DNA of 64,000 bases from Lachnospiraceae bacterium (lineage in GTDB: Bacteria; Bacillota; Clostridia; Lachnospirales; Lachnospiraceae), in assembly GCA_028721415.1 (NCBI GenBank), contig JAQYIU010000099.1, positions 1 through 64,000 of the forward strand, given 5' to 3'. The notes under the pieces are model-generated. The model was given only the letters and a program-made list of their open reading frames with translations. It was not told the DNA's origin and ran no database searches. Each line of letters begins with the position of its first letter. Position 1 is the stretch's first letter. Shown piece by piece: positions 30,208 through 40,794 of this stretch. The translations under genes and the position numbers were made by a program.

Positions 30208-30972
30208 TTATACTTCCCATTCCAATAATTTTCCAAGAAAATTCTTGAGTTGTTTTGTTTCAGGATGAGCAAACAGCTTTTCACTGAGGCCATATTCCAT
30301 CAATTTCCCCTCACATAAAAATGCCACCTTTTCACAGGCATGTCTGGCAAATCCCATCTCATGAGTTACAATCACGATGTCAATGCCCTCTTTTCCGAGT
30401 TCATTGACAATATCCAGTACTTCTGTAGTATATTCCGGATCTAGGGCACTGGTTGGCTCATCAAGAAGTAACAGCTTTGGATTTGCAGCAATTGCTCTGG
30501 CAATAGACACTCTTTGCTGTTGACCTCCGGAAAGAGCTGCCGGTTTTTTATATATATCTTCCTTTAAGCCAAATCGATTCAGCAATTCCATCGCTCTGTC
30601 TTCTGCCTGTTCTCTGGAATATCCATGAACTTTCACAAGAGGAACTGTAATGTTATCCAACGCATTCATATGTCGGAATAAACCACCTTGCTGAAAAACA
30701 AATCCGATTTCTTTGCGATATTTCTGCAGTTCTCCATCTTCTTTGGGAAGGGTCTTCCCATTAACGATCACCTCTCCTTCACTGGGAATCAACAAACCAC
30801 CCAGAATGCGGAGCAAGGTTGATTTTCCTCCGCCAGACGGCCCGATAATAGCCAGCGAATGAACATCATCTGCAAAATCTATGGATTGCAGAACCCTCCG
30901 TCCTTCCTCAAAATGTTTTGTCAGCCCATGAAATTCAATTTTCATAATCGAATCTCCTTTCCAATCTCTCAC
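30208..30972 (-). CDS. Amino acid ABC transporter ATP-binding protein
   Basis: [41 protein letters not shown]; likely start at internal MKIEFHGL (~30945). Confidence 0.95.
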   Translation of the reverse strand: MRDWKGDSIMKIEFHGLTKHFEEGRRVLQSIDFADDVHSLAIIGPSGGGKSTLLRILGGLLIPSEGEVIVNGKTLPKEDGELQKYRKEIGFVFQQGGLFRHMNALDNITVPLVKVHGYSREQAEDRAMELLNRFGLKEDIYKKPAALSGGQQQRVSIARAIAANPKLLLLDEPTSALDPEYTTEVLDIVNELGKEGIDIVIVTHEMGFARHACEKVAFLCEGKLMEYGLSEKLFAHPETKQLKNFLGKLLEWEV

Positions 30973-31720
30973 TGATAAATGAAAGGGGTAGTGTCAGACA
31001 AAGATAAAGTCCCCCTAAAAACAGATAACATTCAAAAAGTTTAAAGTTCGTTGCACTGATTTCCCGCATAGTCTGCGTCAATTCGATGACTGCAATCATA
31101 GATAACAAAGAGGAATCTTTTATGATGGAAGCGAACTGTCCTGTAAGTGCAGGCAAGGTTCTGGCAACAAGCTGAGGAAGAATTACATATCTCACCGTCT
31201 GTTTTCCTGTAAAGCCTACCGCCCTGGCAGCTTCCATCTGAGAATCTGAAATTGATAGAAGGCTTCCACGAATAATTTCTGCGATATATGCCCCTTCGAA
31301 AACAGATAAAATAATCACTCCGGCAAGAAAACGATTCTCAATCCCCCAGGCAGTTCCCACAATATAAAAAAAGAGATAAATCTGCATGATCAGAGGAGTT
31401 CCTCGAATAAACTTTACATAAATATAACACAAATATCGAACTGGAAGAAATCTGGAATTTTGTCCGGCCGCACTGGCAATACCAATCAGAAGACTCAAAA
31501 CCAGGCTTGCCAGACTTAATCCCACTGTCATAATAAACCCATCTCGAATCCTGATCTGAAACTCTCCAAGGAATGAAAAATCAAAAGTTGTGTGAATTCT
31601 TTTCAGGGATAACCAGAAAACAAAAATAATTCCAAGGCATACCAGAACAAAATTCATCATAGCAACCGGTGGAGAAACCTTTTTATTTCGTTCTTCCATC
31701 CAAAACTTTTGTATTTTCAT
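30935..31720 (-). CDS. Amino acid ABC transporter permease
   Basis: FIRGTPLIMQIYLFFY, GAYIAEIIRGSLLSISDSQMEAARAVG. Confidence 0.95.
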   Translation of the reverse strand: MKIQKFWMEERNKKVSPPVAMMNFVLVCLGIIFVFWLSLKRIHTTFDFSFLGEFQIRIRDGFIMTVGLSLASLVLSLLIGIASAAGQNSRFLPVRYLCYIYVKFIRGTPLIMQIYLFFYIVGTAWGIENRFLAGVIILSVFEGAYIAEIIRGSLLSISDSQMEAARAVGFTGKQTVRYVILPQLVARTLPALTGQFASIIKDSSLLSMIAVIELTQTMREISATNFKLFECYLFLGGLYLCLTLPLSFISERLERRFDYEN

Positions 31721-31745
31721 CTTTAAGACCTCTCTATATTTCTCA

Positions 31746-31778
31746 AAAATAAGACTCCTTTTCTCAGGAGAAAAGGAG
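31746..31778 (-). terminator. Intercistronic hairpin between SBP and permease genes
   Basis: CTCCTTTT...AAAAGGAG followed on minus by TCTTATTTTTG. Confidence 0.6.
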
Positions 31779-31788
31779 CCACCATCTG

Positions 31789-32619
31789 TTACTCTGCCAT
31801 ATCAAAAAACCATTGAAATCCCAATTCATCGAAAGCTTTCTTTTCTTCCGAAAGATATTTTTCTGTTAATTGATCAAAACCGCCATCTTCTCTATATTTT
31901 GCAATAAATTCATTAAGTTGGCTCAACAATTCTGTATCTCCCTTTTGTACAGCCACACCCCATTGTTCCACATCCTGAAATGGGATGAAAACCGCGGTAG
32001 TTGTATCCGGATTTTTCTTCCAGTTTCTGTAAATTGTCAGCTGATCATAAATGAAACCATCTGCTTTGCCCTGAGCCACTTCTGTCACACAGGCACTCTC
32101 ATCTGGTAATCCTACGATTTCTGCATTGGTCAGATGTTTCTGCGCATAAATATATCCGGTAGAACCTGTCTTAACCGCAATTTTCTTCCCGGATTGATTC
32201 AGATCATCCACACTGGAAATTCCGGAATCTTTATTGGCAAGAATTGCCAGCATCGCATTGGCATATGGATCTGAAAAATCAACACTCTCTTTCCTTTCTT
32301 CTGTAATTGTCATGGAAGAAATCACCATATCTGCCTTCCCGGTCTGTAAAGACGGAATCAATCCATCCCATGAAATATTTTCAATTCTCACATCCCGGCC
32401 AATATACTCTCCAAATGCTTTGGAAAAATCTACGCTGACACCGGAGGGATCCCCATTTTCATCTTTTGTCTCAAATGGCGGATAGGCCAGTTCCATGGCA
32501 ACAACCAGTTCATCCGTCGAACTTTGTTCCGTTGTCTCCTCCTGTTGATTGGTTCCACAAGCCGTAAATATGACACATAACAATGCCAGAACCAAAATCA
32601 TGTTATATCGTTTTTTCAT
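31789..32619 (-). CDS. Amino acid ABC transporter substrate-binding lipoprotein
   Basis: Lipobox IFTACGT; SBP_bac_3: ELAYPPFETKDENGDPSGVSVDFSKAFGEYIG. Confidence 0.95.
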   Translation of the reverse strand: MKKRYNMILVLALLCVIFTACGTNQQEETTEQSSTDELVVAMELAYPPFETKDENGDPSGVSVDFSKAFGEYIGRDVRIENISWDGLIPSLQTGKADMVISSMTITEERKESVDFSDPYANAMLAILANKDSGISSVDDLNQSGKKIAVKTGSTGYIYAQKHLTNAEIVGLPDESACVTEVAQGKADGFIYDQLTIYRNWKKNPDTTTAVFIPFQDVEQWGVAVQKGDTELLSQLNEFIAKYREDGGFDQLTEKYLSEEKKAFDELGFQWFFDMAE

Positions 32620-32689
32620 CGAATAATCCCCTTATTTTTTGATCTTTTCTTTTTATTCTACTTTACCTGTCCTTTATTGTCAAGAATTG

Positions 32690-32718
32690 TAAAAGAAAAA
32701 GACCGCATTGACGCGGTC
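32690..32718 (-). terminator. Terminator downstream of mscS
   Basis: GACCGC...GCGGTC-TTTTTCTTTT on minus strand. Confidence 0.8.
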
Positions 32719-32742
32719 CATTCTTTGTATTCTGTTATGTCG

Positions 32743-33597
32743 TTATTTGATAATATTGACATCAAGCTGATTGAACGGAATAGTAATTCCGTTTTCATCA
32801 AAGGCATATTTGATATTTTCCAGTACCCGCCAGCGAGATGTCCAGTAATCCTCTGTCTTAACAAAATAACGGATTCCCATCTCAATACAACTGTCTTTGT
32901 ACTCACTGACGAAAATCTGTATCGGATCCTCGTCCAGAAGAGCCGACTCCTGCTGCAGAACATGGAAAAGTACTTCCTTTACCTTTCGAATATCATCATG
33001 ATATCCGATTCCGATTCGAAGATCAATTTTTCTTTTCTTCTGATAGGTATAATTAGTAATACTGGAACTGGACATATTTCCATTAGGAATCATGATCGTT
33101 TTATTATCAACGCTTAACAGTCTCGTATACATGATTCCGATTGCCTGGACTGTTCCTTCTTTTCCGGTACTATCTTCCTTAATATAATCCCCCACCTGAA
33201 AAGGTTTGATTAGTAACAAAATTACTCCACCGGCGATATTAGACAGAGAACCCTGCAGTGAAAGCCCCAGAGCCAATCCGGCGGAACCAACCACTGCAAC
33301 GATGGAAGAAGCAGCAATTCCCAGTTTAGTTATGGCAAATATAAATACCAGTATCTTCAGAGCAATTTTTAAAAATGAAATTAAAAATGACTGAAGCATC
33401 GGATCCATTTTTGACTGTTCAAATATTTTAACACATATTTTAACAATATATTTGGACAATCGAAGGCCGATGACTAAAATAAGAATTGCCACAAATAAGT
33501 TACCGATAAAATCCAGCAATGCCGTTCCGGTTTTTCCCAGATATTCATAAGCAAGAGAGTAGGCCATTTTTTCAATAGATGTCGTTTCAAGTAGCAT
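32743..33597 (-). CDS. Small-conductance mechanosensitive channel (MscS family)
   Basis: VVAVVGSAGLALGLSLQGSLSNIAGGVILLLIKPFQVGDYI. Confidence 0.95.
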   Translation of the reverse strand: MLLETTSIEKMAYSLAYEYLGKTGTALLDFIGNLFVAILILVIGLRLSKYIVKICVKIFEQSKMDPMLQSFLISFLKIALKILVFIFAITKLGIAASSIVAVVGSAGLALGLSLQGSLSNIAGGVILLLIKPFQVGDYIKEDSTGKEGTVQAIGIMYTRLLSVDNKTIMIPNGNMSSSSITNYTYQKKRKIDLRIGIGYHDDIRKVKEVLFHVLQQESALLDEDPIQIFVSEYKDSCIEMGIRYFVKTEDYWTSRWRVLENIKYAFDENGITIPFNQLDVNIIK

Positions 33598-33661
33598 TTT
33601 GGTCTCCTTTTCTTATTATAAGTATCTTTCTATTATCACTATCTTTTAAAATTTTCTTTTT

Positions 33662-34747
33662 TTATTTTGCTGTGATATATTCCTGAGCTGTCAGTAACTC
33701 TGCACAGAGAACTGCTCCGCCAGCTGCACCACGAACCGTATTGTGAGAAAGTCCGATAAATTTATAATCATAAATTGTATCTTCTCTGAGACGACCCATG
33801 GATACACCCATACCATTTTCAAAATCAACATCCAGTTTCACCTGTGGACGATTATCTTCTTCCATATACTGGATAAACTGTTTTGGAGCACTTGGAAGAT
33901 TCAATTCCTGCGGAAGTCCTTTAAAATTAATCCACCGATCGATGATTTCTTCTTTGGTTGGTTTCTTTTCAAAATTAACAAAAACAGCCGCTGTATGACC
34001 ATCCAGTACCGGAACACGCACACACTGGGTTGTAATGACTGGAAGTTCCGCTTTTTCAATATGGTCACCCACTACTTTACCAAATAAACGAAGTGGCTCC
34101 TGTTCTGATTTTTCCTCTTCACCGCCAATAAACGGAATAACATTTTCAACCATTTCCGGCCAGTCTTTAAAAGTTTTTCCAGCACCGGAAATTGCCTGAT
34201 AAGTAGTAGCAACTACTTCTTTTGGACCAAACTCCTTCAGTGCATATAAAGCAGGAGCATAGCTCTGGATAGAACAGTTTGGTTTTACTGCAACAAAACC
34301 TCTTTTTGTACCAAGACGCTCTCTCTGTGCTTTAATCACCTCAAAATGTTCCGGATTGATTTCCGGCACTACCATTGGTACATCCGGTGTCCATCTATGT
34401 GCACTGTTATTGGATACAACCGGTGTCTCTGTTTTTGCATATGCTTCTTCGATCGCACGAATCTCGTCTTTTGACATATCGACCGCACTGAATACGAAAT
34501 CTACTTCTGCTGCAACCTTTTCTACTTCATTTACGTTCATTACAACGATGCTTTTAACTGCTTCTGGCATCGGAGTTTTCATTTTCCATCTTCCACCTAC
34601 TGCTTCTTCATATGTTTTTCCAGCAGATCGAGGACTTGCAGCGATTGTTGTCACCTCAAACCATGGATGATTTTCCAGAAGAGAAATAAATCTCTGTCCA
34701 ACCATTCCTGTTCCACCAAGAATTCCTACTCTTAATTTCTTTTCCAT
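33662..34747 (-). CDS. asd: Aspartate-semialdehyde dehydrogenase, archaeal/fungal-type
   Basis: MEKKLRVGILGGTGMVGQRFISLLENHPWFEV; active site KPNCSIQS; IPFIGGEEEKSEQE. Confidence 0.95.
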   Translation of the reverse strand: MEKKLRVGILGGTGMVGQRFISLLENHPWFEVTTIAASPRSAGKTYEEAVGGRWKMKTPMPEAVKSIVVMNVNEVEKVAAEVDFVFSAVDMSKDEIRAIEEAYAKTETPVVSNNSAHRWTPDVPMVVPEINPEHFEVIKAQRERLGTKRGFVAVKPNCSIQSYAPALYALKEFGPKEVVATTYQAISGAGKTFKDWPEMVENVIPFIGGEEEKSEQEPLRLFGKVVGDHIEKAELPVITTQCVRVPVLDGHTAAVFVNFEKKPTKEEIIDRWINFKGLPQELNLPSAPKQFIQYMEEDNRPQVKLDVDFENGMGVSMGRLREDTIYDYKFIGLSHNTVRGAAGGAVLCAELLTAQEYITAK

Positions 34748-34852
34748 TATTTTGCCCTTTCTATTCACAATTGCAGTCAGAAAACAATTCTCCGACTGCA
34801 ATATTTATCATTTTATTCATCACACATATAAATTGAATCCAATTATATCTGA

Positions 34853-36016
34853 TTATTTGATCAGTCTTACTTTCAGCACACCATCAATCGCTGCAATCTC
34901 TTTAATTGCTTCTTCATCAACGACAGATTCCACATCAAAGATTGCATAGGAGTATTTTCCTTTTGTCTTATTGCTCATTTCTGTAATATTAATATTGTCT
35001 TTAGAGAAAATACTTGTAAACTGTGTGAGCATATTCGGAATATTTCTGTGTAAAATAGCGATGCGGCCTTCTGTCTGACAAACACCCATGTCGGTATTCG
35101 GGAAGTTAACAGAATTCTTAATATTACCATTTTCCAGATAATCCATAATCTGTTCCACTGCCATCACAGCACAATTATCTTCAGATTCCTCTGTAGATGC
35201 ACCCAAATGAGGGAATGCAATAACTCCTTTGACTCCTGCAACTTTTGGAGTAGGGAAATCAGTTACATAATGACGAAGTTTTCCGCTCTCCAGTGCTTCA
35301 ACAAGAGCATCTTCATCCACAAGACCATTTCTCGCAAAGTTCAGGATCACGGCTCCCTCTTTCATCTTAGCGATTCCTTCACGACTGATGATATTTCTTG
35401 TAGCATCCATCAGCGGTACGTGAACAGAGATAAAATCACAGTTTTCAAAAATCTCATCTGCGGAAGAAACATGATGGACGGATCTAGAAAGATTCCATGC
35501 ATTTTTCAGGGAAAGATATGGATCGTATCCATATACATCCATTCCCAGATTCTTTGCAACATTGGCAACCAGAACACCGATGGCACCAAGACCGATTACA
35601 CCGATTTTTTTATCTTTGATTTCGGTTCCCGCAAAAGCTTTTTTAGCTTTTTCCATCACTTTTGTAATGTCCGGATTTTCTTTATTCGCCTCTACCCATG
35701 CATTACCGCCAAGAAGATCACGTGATGCCAGAAGCATGCCGGCAATCACCATCTCTTTTACGCCATTCGCATTAGCACCTGGTGTATTGAATACAACAAT
35801 TCCTTTTTCAGCATATTCTTCCACTGGAATATTATTTACCCCGGCACCAGCTCTTCCTACTGCCAGAAGATTCGGAACATCCGTCATCTCATGCATGGCT
35901 GCACTTCGTACCAGAACCGCATCTGCATCCTGCAGATTATCTGTTGTCGTATATTTTTCATCAAAAAGTGAAATACCACACTCTGAAATCGGATTTAAAC
36001 ATTTGTACTGAAACAT
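34853..36016 (-). CDS. serA: Phosphoglycerate dehydrogenase with C-terminal ACT domain
   Basis: MFQYKCLNPISECGISLFDEKY...; KIGVIGLGAIGVLVANVAKNLGMDVYGYDP; ORF-track start overlaps ilvB. Confidence 0.93.
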   Translation of the reverse strand: MFQYKCLNPISECGISLFDEKYTTTDNLQDADAVLVRSAAMHEMTDVPNLLAVGRAGAGVNNIPVEEYAEKGIVVFNTPGANANGVKEMVIAGMLLASRDLLGGNAWVEANKENPDITKVMEKAKKAFAGTEIKDKKIGVIGLGAIGVLVANVAKNLGMDVYGYDPYLSLKNAWNLSRSVHHVSSADEIFENCDFISVHVPLMDATRNIISREGIAKMKEGAVILNFARNGLVDEDALVEALESGKLRHYVTDFPTPKVAGVKGVIAFPHLGASTEESEDNCAVMAVEQIMDYLENGNIKNSVNFPNTDMGVCQTEGRIAILHRNIPNMLTQFTSIFSKDNINITEMSNKTKGKYSYAIFDVESVVDEEAIKEIAAIDGVLKVRLIK

Positions 36017-36107
36017 TTTGGTCTCTCCTATCTCTTTGAATTTATAACATATATGATAACTGTTCAGAATCAGCTTCCTCATACTTCTGTCTCTGAACAG
36101 TTCCATT

Positions 36108-37793
36108 CTATCTGTCTGCCAGATCCTCCTCACAAAAGGCATCTTTAATCGATGCTCCCGGAGCAACCATAGGCCATACCTTCTCATCGCTGTCAATGAA
36201 ACAGTCAATCAGATATGGTTCATTACATTCAAGAGCTTCTGAAAATGCTTCCTCAAACTCTTTAATATTAGTTGCACGTCTGGCTTTTGCCCCCATTGCT
36301 TCTGCTACTTTAACAAAGTCAACTTTATCTGTCAATGTTGTGGAAGAATATCTTTCCCCATAAAACAAGGTCTGCCATTGGCGAACCATACCAAGAACGT
36401 GATTATTTATTACCACCTGAATAATCGGAATATTAGCTCTGGTTGCTGTCGCAATCTCATTCATATTCATTCGGAAACATCCATCTCCGGCAACATTGAC
36501 TACAACTTTGTCAGGACACCCTACTTTGGCACCAAGAGCAGCGCCAAGGCCATATCCCATGGTACCGAGACCTCCTGAAGTCAGATACTGTCTTGGATTC
36601 TTATATTTGTAGAACTGTGCTGCCCACATCTGATGCTGTCCCACTTCTGTTGTGATAATTGCATCTCCGTTCGTCATCTCATAAATTTTCTCGATAACTC
36701 CCGGTCCAGACAGCTGATCCTGATGATAGGTAAGAGGATATTTGTCTTTCAGTTCCTGAATATGTCTGATCCATTCATCATGATTCTGTTCTTTAATTCG
36801 TTTATTGAAAATTGTCAGAACAGCCTTGATATCTCCTACAATAGCAGTATCCACTATGATATTTTTGTTGATTTCAGCAGGGTCAATGTCAATCTGAATA
36901 ATGTTCGCTTTCTTTGCAAAGGTTTTTGCATTACCATAGACACGATCACTGAAACGACAGCCGATGGCAATCAGCAAATCTGCTTCCGAAACCCCGATAT
37001 TGGATGTTTTCGTTCCATGCATGCCAAGCATACCGGTATAAAGAGGATCCTCTCCGGAAAATACTCCTTTTCCCATAAGAGTATCACATACCGGTGCATT
37101 CACCTTCTGCACAAACTCTCTGACCTGATCTCTGGCATCTGCAAGAACGCAGCCTCCACCTAACAAAATAAACGGTCTTTTCGCAACATCTATCATCTCT
37201 GCGGCTTCTTTCATTCTCTTTTCGCGAATCGTATCACACACAGGATGAATTTTCTCCGGTTTCACAGATTCATAATAAGTTTTTGCTGCTGTGACATCTT
37301 TGGTGATATCAATAAGCACCGGTCCCTTTCTTCCGGATTGTGCAATCCGGAAAGCATCACGGATCGTATCTGCAAGAGTCTCGATGTCTTTCACAATATA
37401 ATTATGTTTTGTGATTGGCATTGTGACACCCTTGATGTCAATTTCCTGGAAGGAATCCTTTCCAAGGAGGCTCACAGCAACATTTGCGGTAATTGCCACA
37501 ACCGGGATGGAATCCATATATGCGGTTGCAAGACCGGTAACCAGATTGGTTGCCCCAGGTCCGGAAGTGGCCATACATACACCAACCTTACCTGTTGCTC
37601 TGGCATACCCATCAGCTGCATGGGATGCTCCCTGCTCATGAGAAGTCAAAATATGTGTAATCTCTTTGCTATGTTTATATAATTCATCATAAATATTTAA
37701 AATTGCTCCGCCGGGATATCCAAATACAGTATCCACACCCTGTTCTTTCAAACATTCAATCACGATCTCTGATCCATTCAGCACCTGCTTCAT
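36108..37793 (-). CDS. ilvB: Acetolactate synthase large subunit
   Basis: FGYPGGAILNIYDELY, HEQGASHAADGYARATGKVGV, VAGDGCFRMNMNEIATA. Confidence 0.97.
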   Translation of the reverse strand: MKQVLNGSEIVIECLKEQGVDTVFGYPGGAILNIYDELYKHSKEITHILTSHEQGASHAADGYARATGKVGVCMATSGPGATNLVTGLATAYMDSIPVVAITANVAVSLLGKDSFQEIDIKGVTMPITKHNYIVKDIETLADTIRDAFRIAQSGRKGPVLIDITKDVTAAKTYYESVKPEKIHPVCDTIREKRMKEAAEMIDVAKRPFILLGGGCVLADARDQVREFVQKVNAPVCDTLMGKGVFSGEDPLYTGMLGMHGTKTSNIGVSEADLLIAIGCRFSDRVYGNAKTFAKKANIIQIDIDPAEINKNIIVDTAIVGDIKAVLTIFNKRIKEQNHDEWIRHIQELKDKYPLTYHQDQLSGPGVIEKIYEMTNGDAIITTEVGQHQMWAAQFYKYKNPRQYLTSGGLGTMGYGLGAALGAKVGCPDKVVVNVAGDGCFRMNMNEIATATRANIPIIQVVINNHVLGMVRQWQTLFYGERYSSTTLTDKVDFVKVAEAMGAKARRATNIKEFEEAFSEALECNEPYLIDCFIDSDEKVWPMVAPGASIKDAFCEEDLADR

Positions 37794-37814
37794 CTGGTCT
37801 CAATCCTCTCTTTC

Positions 37815-39491
37815 TCAACCTTTTATCTGATTCACGTCAAGTACAGCTCCTCTGTTTCCGGATGTAACGAGAGCTGCGTAACGAAGCAGATAACCATCTT
37901 TAATCTTTGGCTCTCTTGGCTGCCATTTTGCTTTTCTAGCTGCCATTTCTTCATCTGAAATATCAACATTTAAACTATTATTCGGAATGTCGATCTTAAT
38001 GATATCGCCTTCCTCCACAAGGGCGATTGGACCACCAACAGCTGCTTCCGGAGATACATGTCCAATGGAAGCACCTCTGGATGCACCGGAGAAACGTCCA
38101 TCTGTGATAAGTGCCACAGAATCCCCCAGTCCCATTCCTGCGATAGCAGAAGTAGGGTTAAGCATCTCTCTCATACCAGGACCGCCTTTTGGTCCTTCGT
38201 AACGAATCACTACAACATCACCCGGAACAATCTGGCCACCTTTAATTGCTTTGATTGCATCCTCTTCACAGTCAAAGACACGGGCTGGACCTTCATGCAC
38301 CATCATCTCCGGAACAACAGCTGACTGTTTTACAATACCAGTGTCCGGTGCCAGATTACCTTTCAATACAGCAATACCACCCTGTTCCAGATATGGATTG
38401 TCAATCGGACGGATGACTTCAGGATTCTTATTGTATACATGTGCAATATTTTCACCAACAGTTTTTCCTGTTGCAGTAATCAAATCCTCATAAAGCAAAC
38501 CTTTTTTACTAAGCTCATTCATGACAGCATAGACACCGCCTGCTGCATTCAGGTCTTCCATATAAGTAGGACCGGCTGGTGCCAGATGACAGAGATTCGG
38601 TGTTTTGGAACTGATCTCATTGGCAATATCCATATTTAATTCCACACCCGCCTCATGAGCGATTGCAGGAAGGTGAAGCATGGTATTTGTGGAACAACCA
38701 AGTGCCATATCTACAGTCAGACAGTTTAAGAATGCCTTTTCTGTCATGATATCGCTCGGACGAATATTATTTCTGTATAATTCCATTACCTGCATTCCCG
38801 CATGTTTTGCAAGACGGATTCTTTCAGAATATACTGCCGGAATGGTACCATTTCCCTGAAGTCCCATACCGATTGCTTCTGTCATACAGTTCATGGAATT
38901 GGCTGTGTACATTCCGGAACAGGAACCGCAGGTCGGACATACATTATTCACATATTCCTCTACCTTTTCTGCCGTCATCTTTCCGGCTTCATAAGAACCA
39001 ACAGCCTCAAACATGGAAGAAAGACTTCTCTTGCATCCATCAACACGACCGGCAAGCATTTGACCGCCACTTACAAAAATAGTCGGCACATTAATTCTTG
39101 CAGCTGCCATCAACAGACCTGGCACATTTTTATCACAGTTTGGAATCATGACAAGAGCATCAAATTGATGAGCCTTTGCCACACATTCTGTGGAATCTGC
39201 GATTAATTCTCTTGTGACAAGGGAATATTTCATTCCCACATGGCCCATGGCAATACCATCACATACTGCAATAGCAGGAACAACGATCGGAGTTCCTCCT
39301 GCCATTGCAACTCCCATTTTTACTGCCTCTGTGATTTTATCCAGGTTCATATGTCCCGGAACAATCTCATTATATGAGCTGACAATACCAACCAACGGAC
39401 GTTCCAGTTCTTCTTTTGTAAATCCTAATGCATTAAATAATGAACGATGAGGTGCCTGCTGCATCCCCTTTTTTACCTGATCACTTTTCAT
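37815..39491 (-). CDS. ilvD: Dihydroxy-acid dehydratase
   Basis: [55 protein letters not shown]. Confidence 0.98.
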   Translation of the reverse strand: MKSDQVKKGMQQAPHRSLFNALGFTKEELERPLVGIVSSYNEIVPGHMNLDKITEAVKMGVAMAGGTPIVVPAIAVCDGIAMGHVGMKYSLVTRELIADSTECVAKAHQFDALVMIPNCDKNVPGLLMAAARINVPTIFVSGGQMLAGRVDGCKRSLSSMFEAVGSYEAGKMTAEKVEEYVNNVCPTCGSCSGMYTANSMNCMTEAIGMGLQGNGTIPAVYSERIRLAKHAGMQVMELYRNNIRPSDIMTEKAFLNCLTVDMALGCSTNTMLHLPAIAHEAGVELNMDIANEISSKTPNLCHLAPAGPTYMEDLNAAGGVYAVMNELSKKGLLYEDLITATGKTVGENIAHVYNKNPEVIRPIDNPYLEQGGIAVLKGNLAPDTGIVKQSAVVPEMMVHEGPARVFDCEEDAIKAIKGGQIVPGDVVVIRYEGPKGGPGMREMLNPTSAIAGMGLGDSVALITDGRFSGASRGASIGHVSPEAAVGGPIALVEEGDIIKIDIPNNSLNVDISDEEMAARKAKWQPREPKIKDGYLLRYAALVTSGNRGAVLDVNQIKG

Positions 39492-39562
39492 TTTTATCCT
39501 CCACTTTATATAGCTCTTTTCGAAACTGCCTTTGCAATTTTTCTCAATTAATTAAAAAATAC

Positions 39563-40690
39563 TTAAATACGTTCTGCGATGAGATCTCCCATCTCTTTTG
39601 TACCGACTTCCTTCATACCTTCTGACATGATATCCACAGTACGATATCCGTCTTTTAATACCTGTTTGATTGCATTCTCCACATCATCTGCCGCCTCATC
39701 CAGATTAAAGGAATAGCGAAGCATCATGGCTGCAGAAAGAATAGTCGCTATCGGATTGGCCAGATTCTTACCCGCAATGTCAGGGGCGGAACCATGGCTT
39801 GGTTCATAAAGTCCAAAAGATCCTTCTTTTAAACTTGCAGAAGAAAGCATTCCAATGGATCCGGTCACCATACTTGCCTCATCAGAAAGAATATCACCAA
39901 ACATATTCTCGGTCAAAATAACATCAAACTGCTTTGGATCACGAACAAGCTGCATGGCACAATTGTCTACCAGCATATGCTCCAGCTCCACTTCCGGATA
40001 ATCTTTGGCAACTTCTGTAACTACTTTTCTCCACAAACGGGAAGAATCAAGTACATTTGCCTTATCCACACTGGTCACTTTTTTTCTTCTTTTCATCGCG
40101 ATTTCAAAACCACGGATTGCGATTCTTCTGATTTCTTCTTCGTTATATGTAAGGGTATCGGTCGCTGTCAGAACACCATTCTCTTCTTCGGTTTTTCTAT
40201 CTCCGAAATAAAGTCCTCCGGTAAGCTCTCTCATCACGACAAGATCAAAGCCATCTCCGATAATATCTTCCCGCAACGGGCATGCTGCTTTCAATTCTTC
40301 GTAGAGATAAGCAGGACGCATATTAGCAAAAAGTCCCAAACCTTTACGAATTGCCAGAAGCCCTGCTTCCGGTCTCAGGTTCGCCGGCAGTTTATACCAT
40401 GGTGAAGTTGTAGTATTGCCGCCGATGGATCCCATCAATACAGCATCACAGCTTCTCGCTGTCTCAAGCGCTTCTTTTGTCAATGGTTCCCCATGAACAT
40501 CAACGGAAGCTCCTCCCAGAAGAATATCTGTATACTCAAATTCACAGGAATATTTTTCGGATATTTTATCTAACACCTTCAGTGCTTCTGCAACGATTTC
40601 CGGACCAATTCCGTCACCTCGAATCACACCCACTTTTAAACTCATTCTTTTCATCCTTTCCATCATATATTTATCACAACTGTTTAACAC
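39563..40690 (-). CDS. leuB: 3-isopropylmalate dehydrogenase (likely start at internal MSLKVGVIRGDG)
   Basis: GDGIGPEIV; NMFGDILSDEASMVTGSIGML; EPSHGSAPDIAGK. Confidence 0.96.
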   Translation of the reverse strand: MLNSCDKYMMERMKRMSLKVGVIRGDGIGPEIVAEALKVLDKISEKYSCEFEYTDILLGGASVDVHGEPLTKEALETARSCDAVLMGSIGGNTTTSPWYKLPANLRPEAGLLAIRKGLGLFANMRPAYLYEELKAACPLREDIIGDGFDLVVMRELTGGLYFGDRKTEEENGVLTATDTLTYNEEEIRRIAIRGFEIAMKRRKKVTSVDKANVLDSSRLWRKVVTEVAKDYPEVELEHMLVDNCAMQLVRDPKQFDVILTENMFGDILSDEASMVTGSIGMLSSASLKEGSFGLYEPSHGSAPDIAGKNLANPIATILSAAMMLRYSFNLDEAADDVENAIKQVLKDGYRTVDIMSEGMKEVGTKEMGDLIAERI

Positions 40691-40794
40691 AGTAACGTAA
40701 AGATACTCACAATTACTAATGATATCTCATTTTTCAATCATAATCAATTATTTTTGAAGGATTTCAAACAGAAAAAATTATTTTTCACATTTAT

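Noticed and set aside
36017-36208. N-terminal extension of serA
   Set aside because: Overlaps the end of ilvB in another frame; SerA homology begins at MFQYKCLNPIS (36016).
36633-37163. 176-aa plus-strand ORF antisense to ilvB
   Set aside because: Complementary-strand frame of a confident gene.
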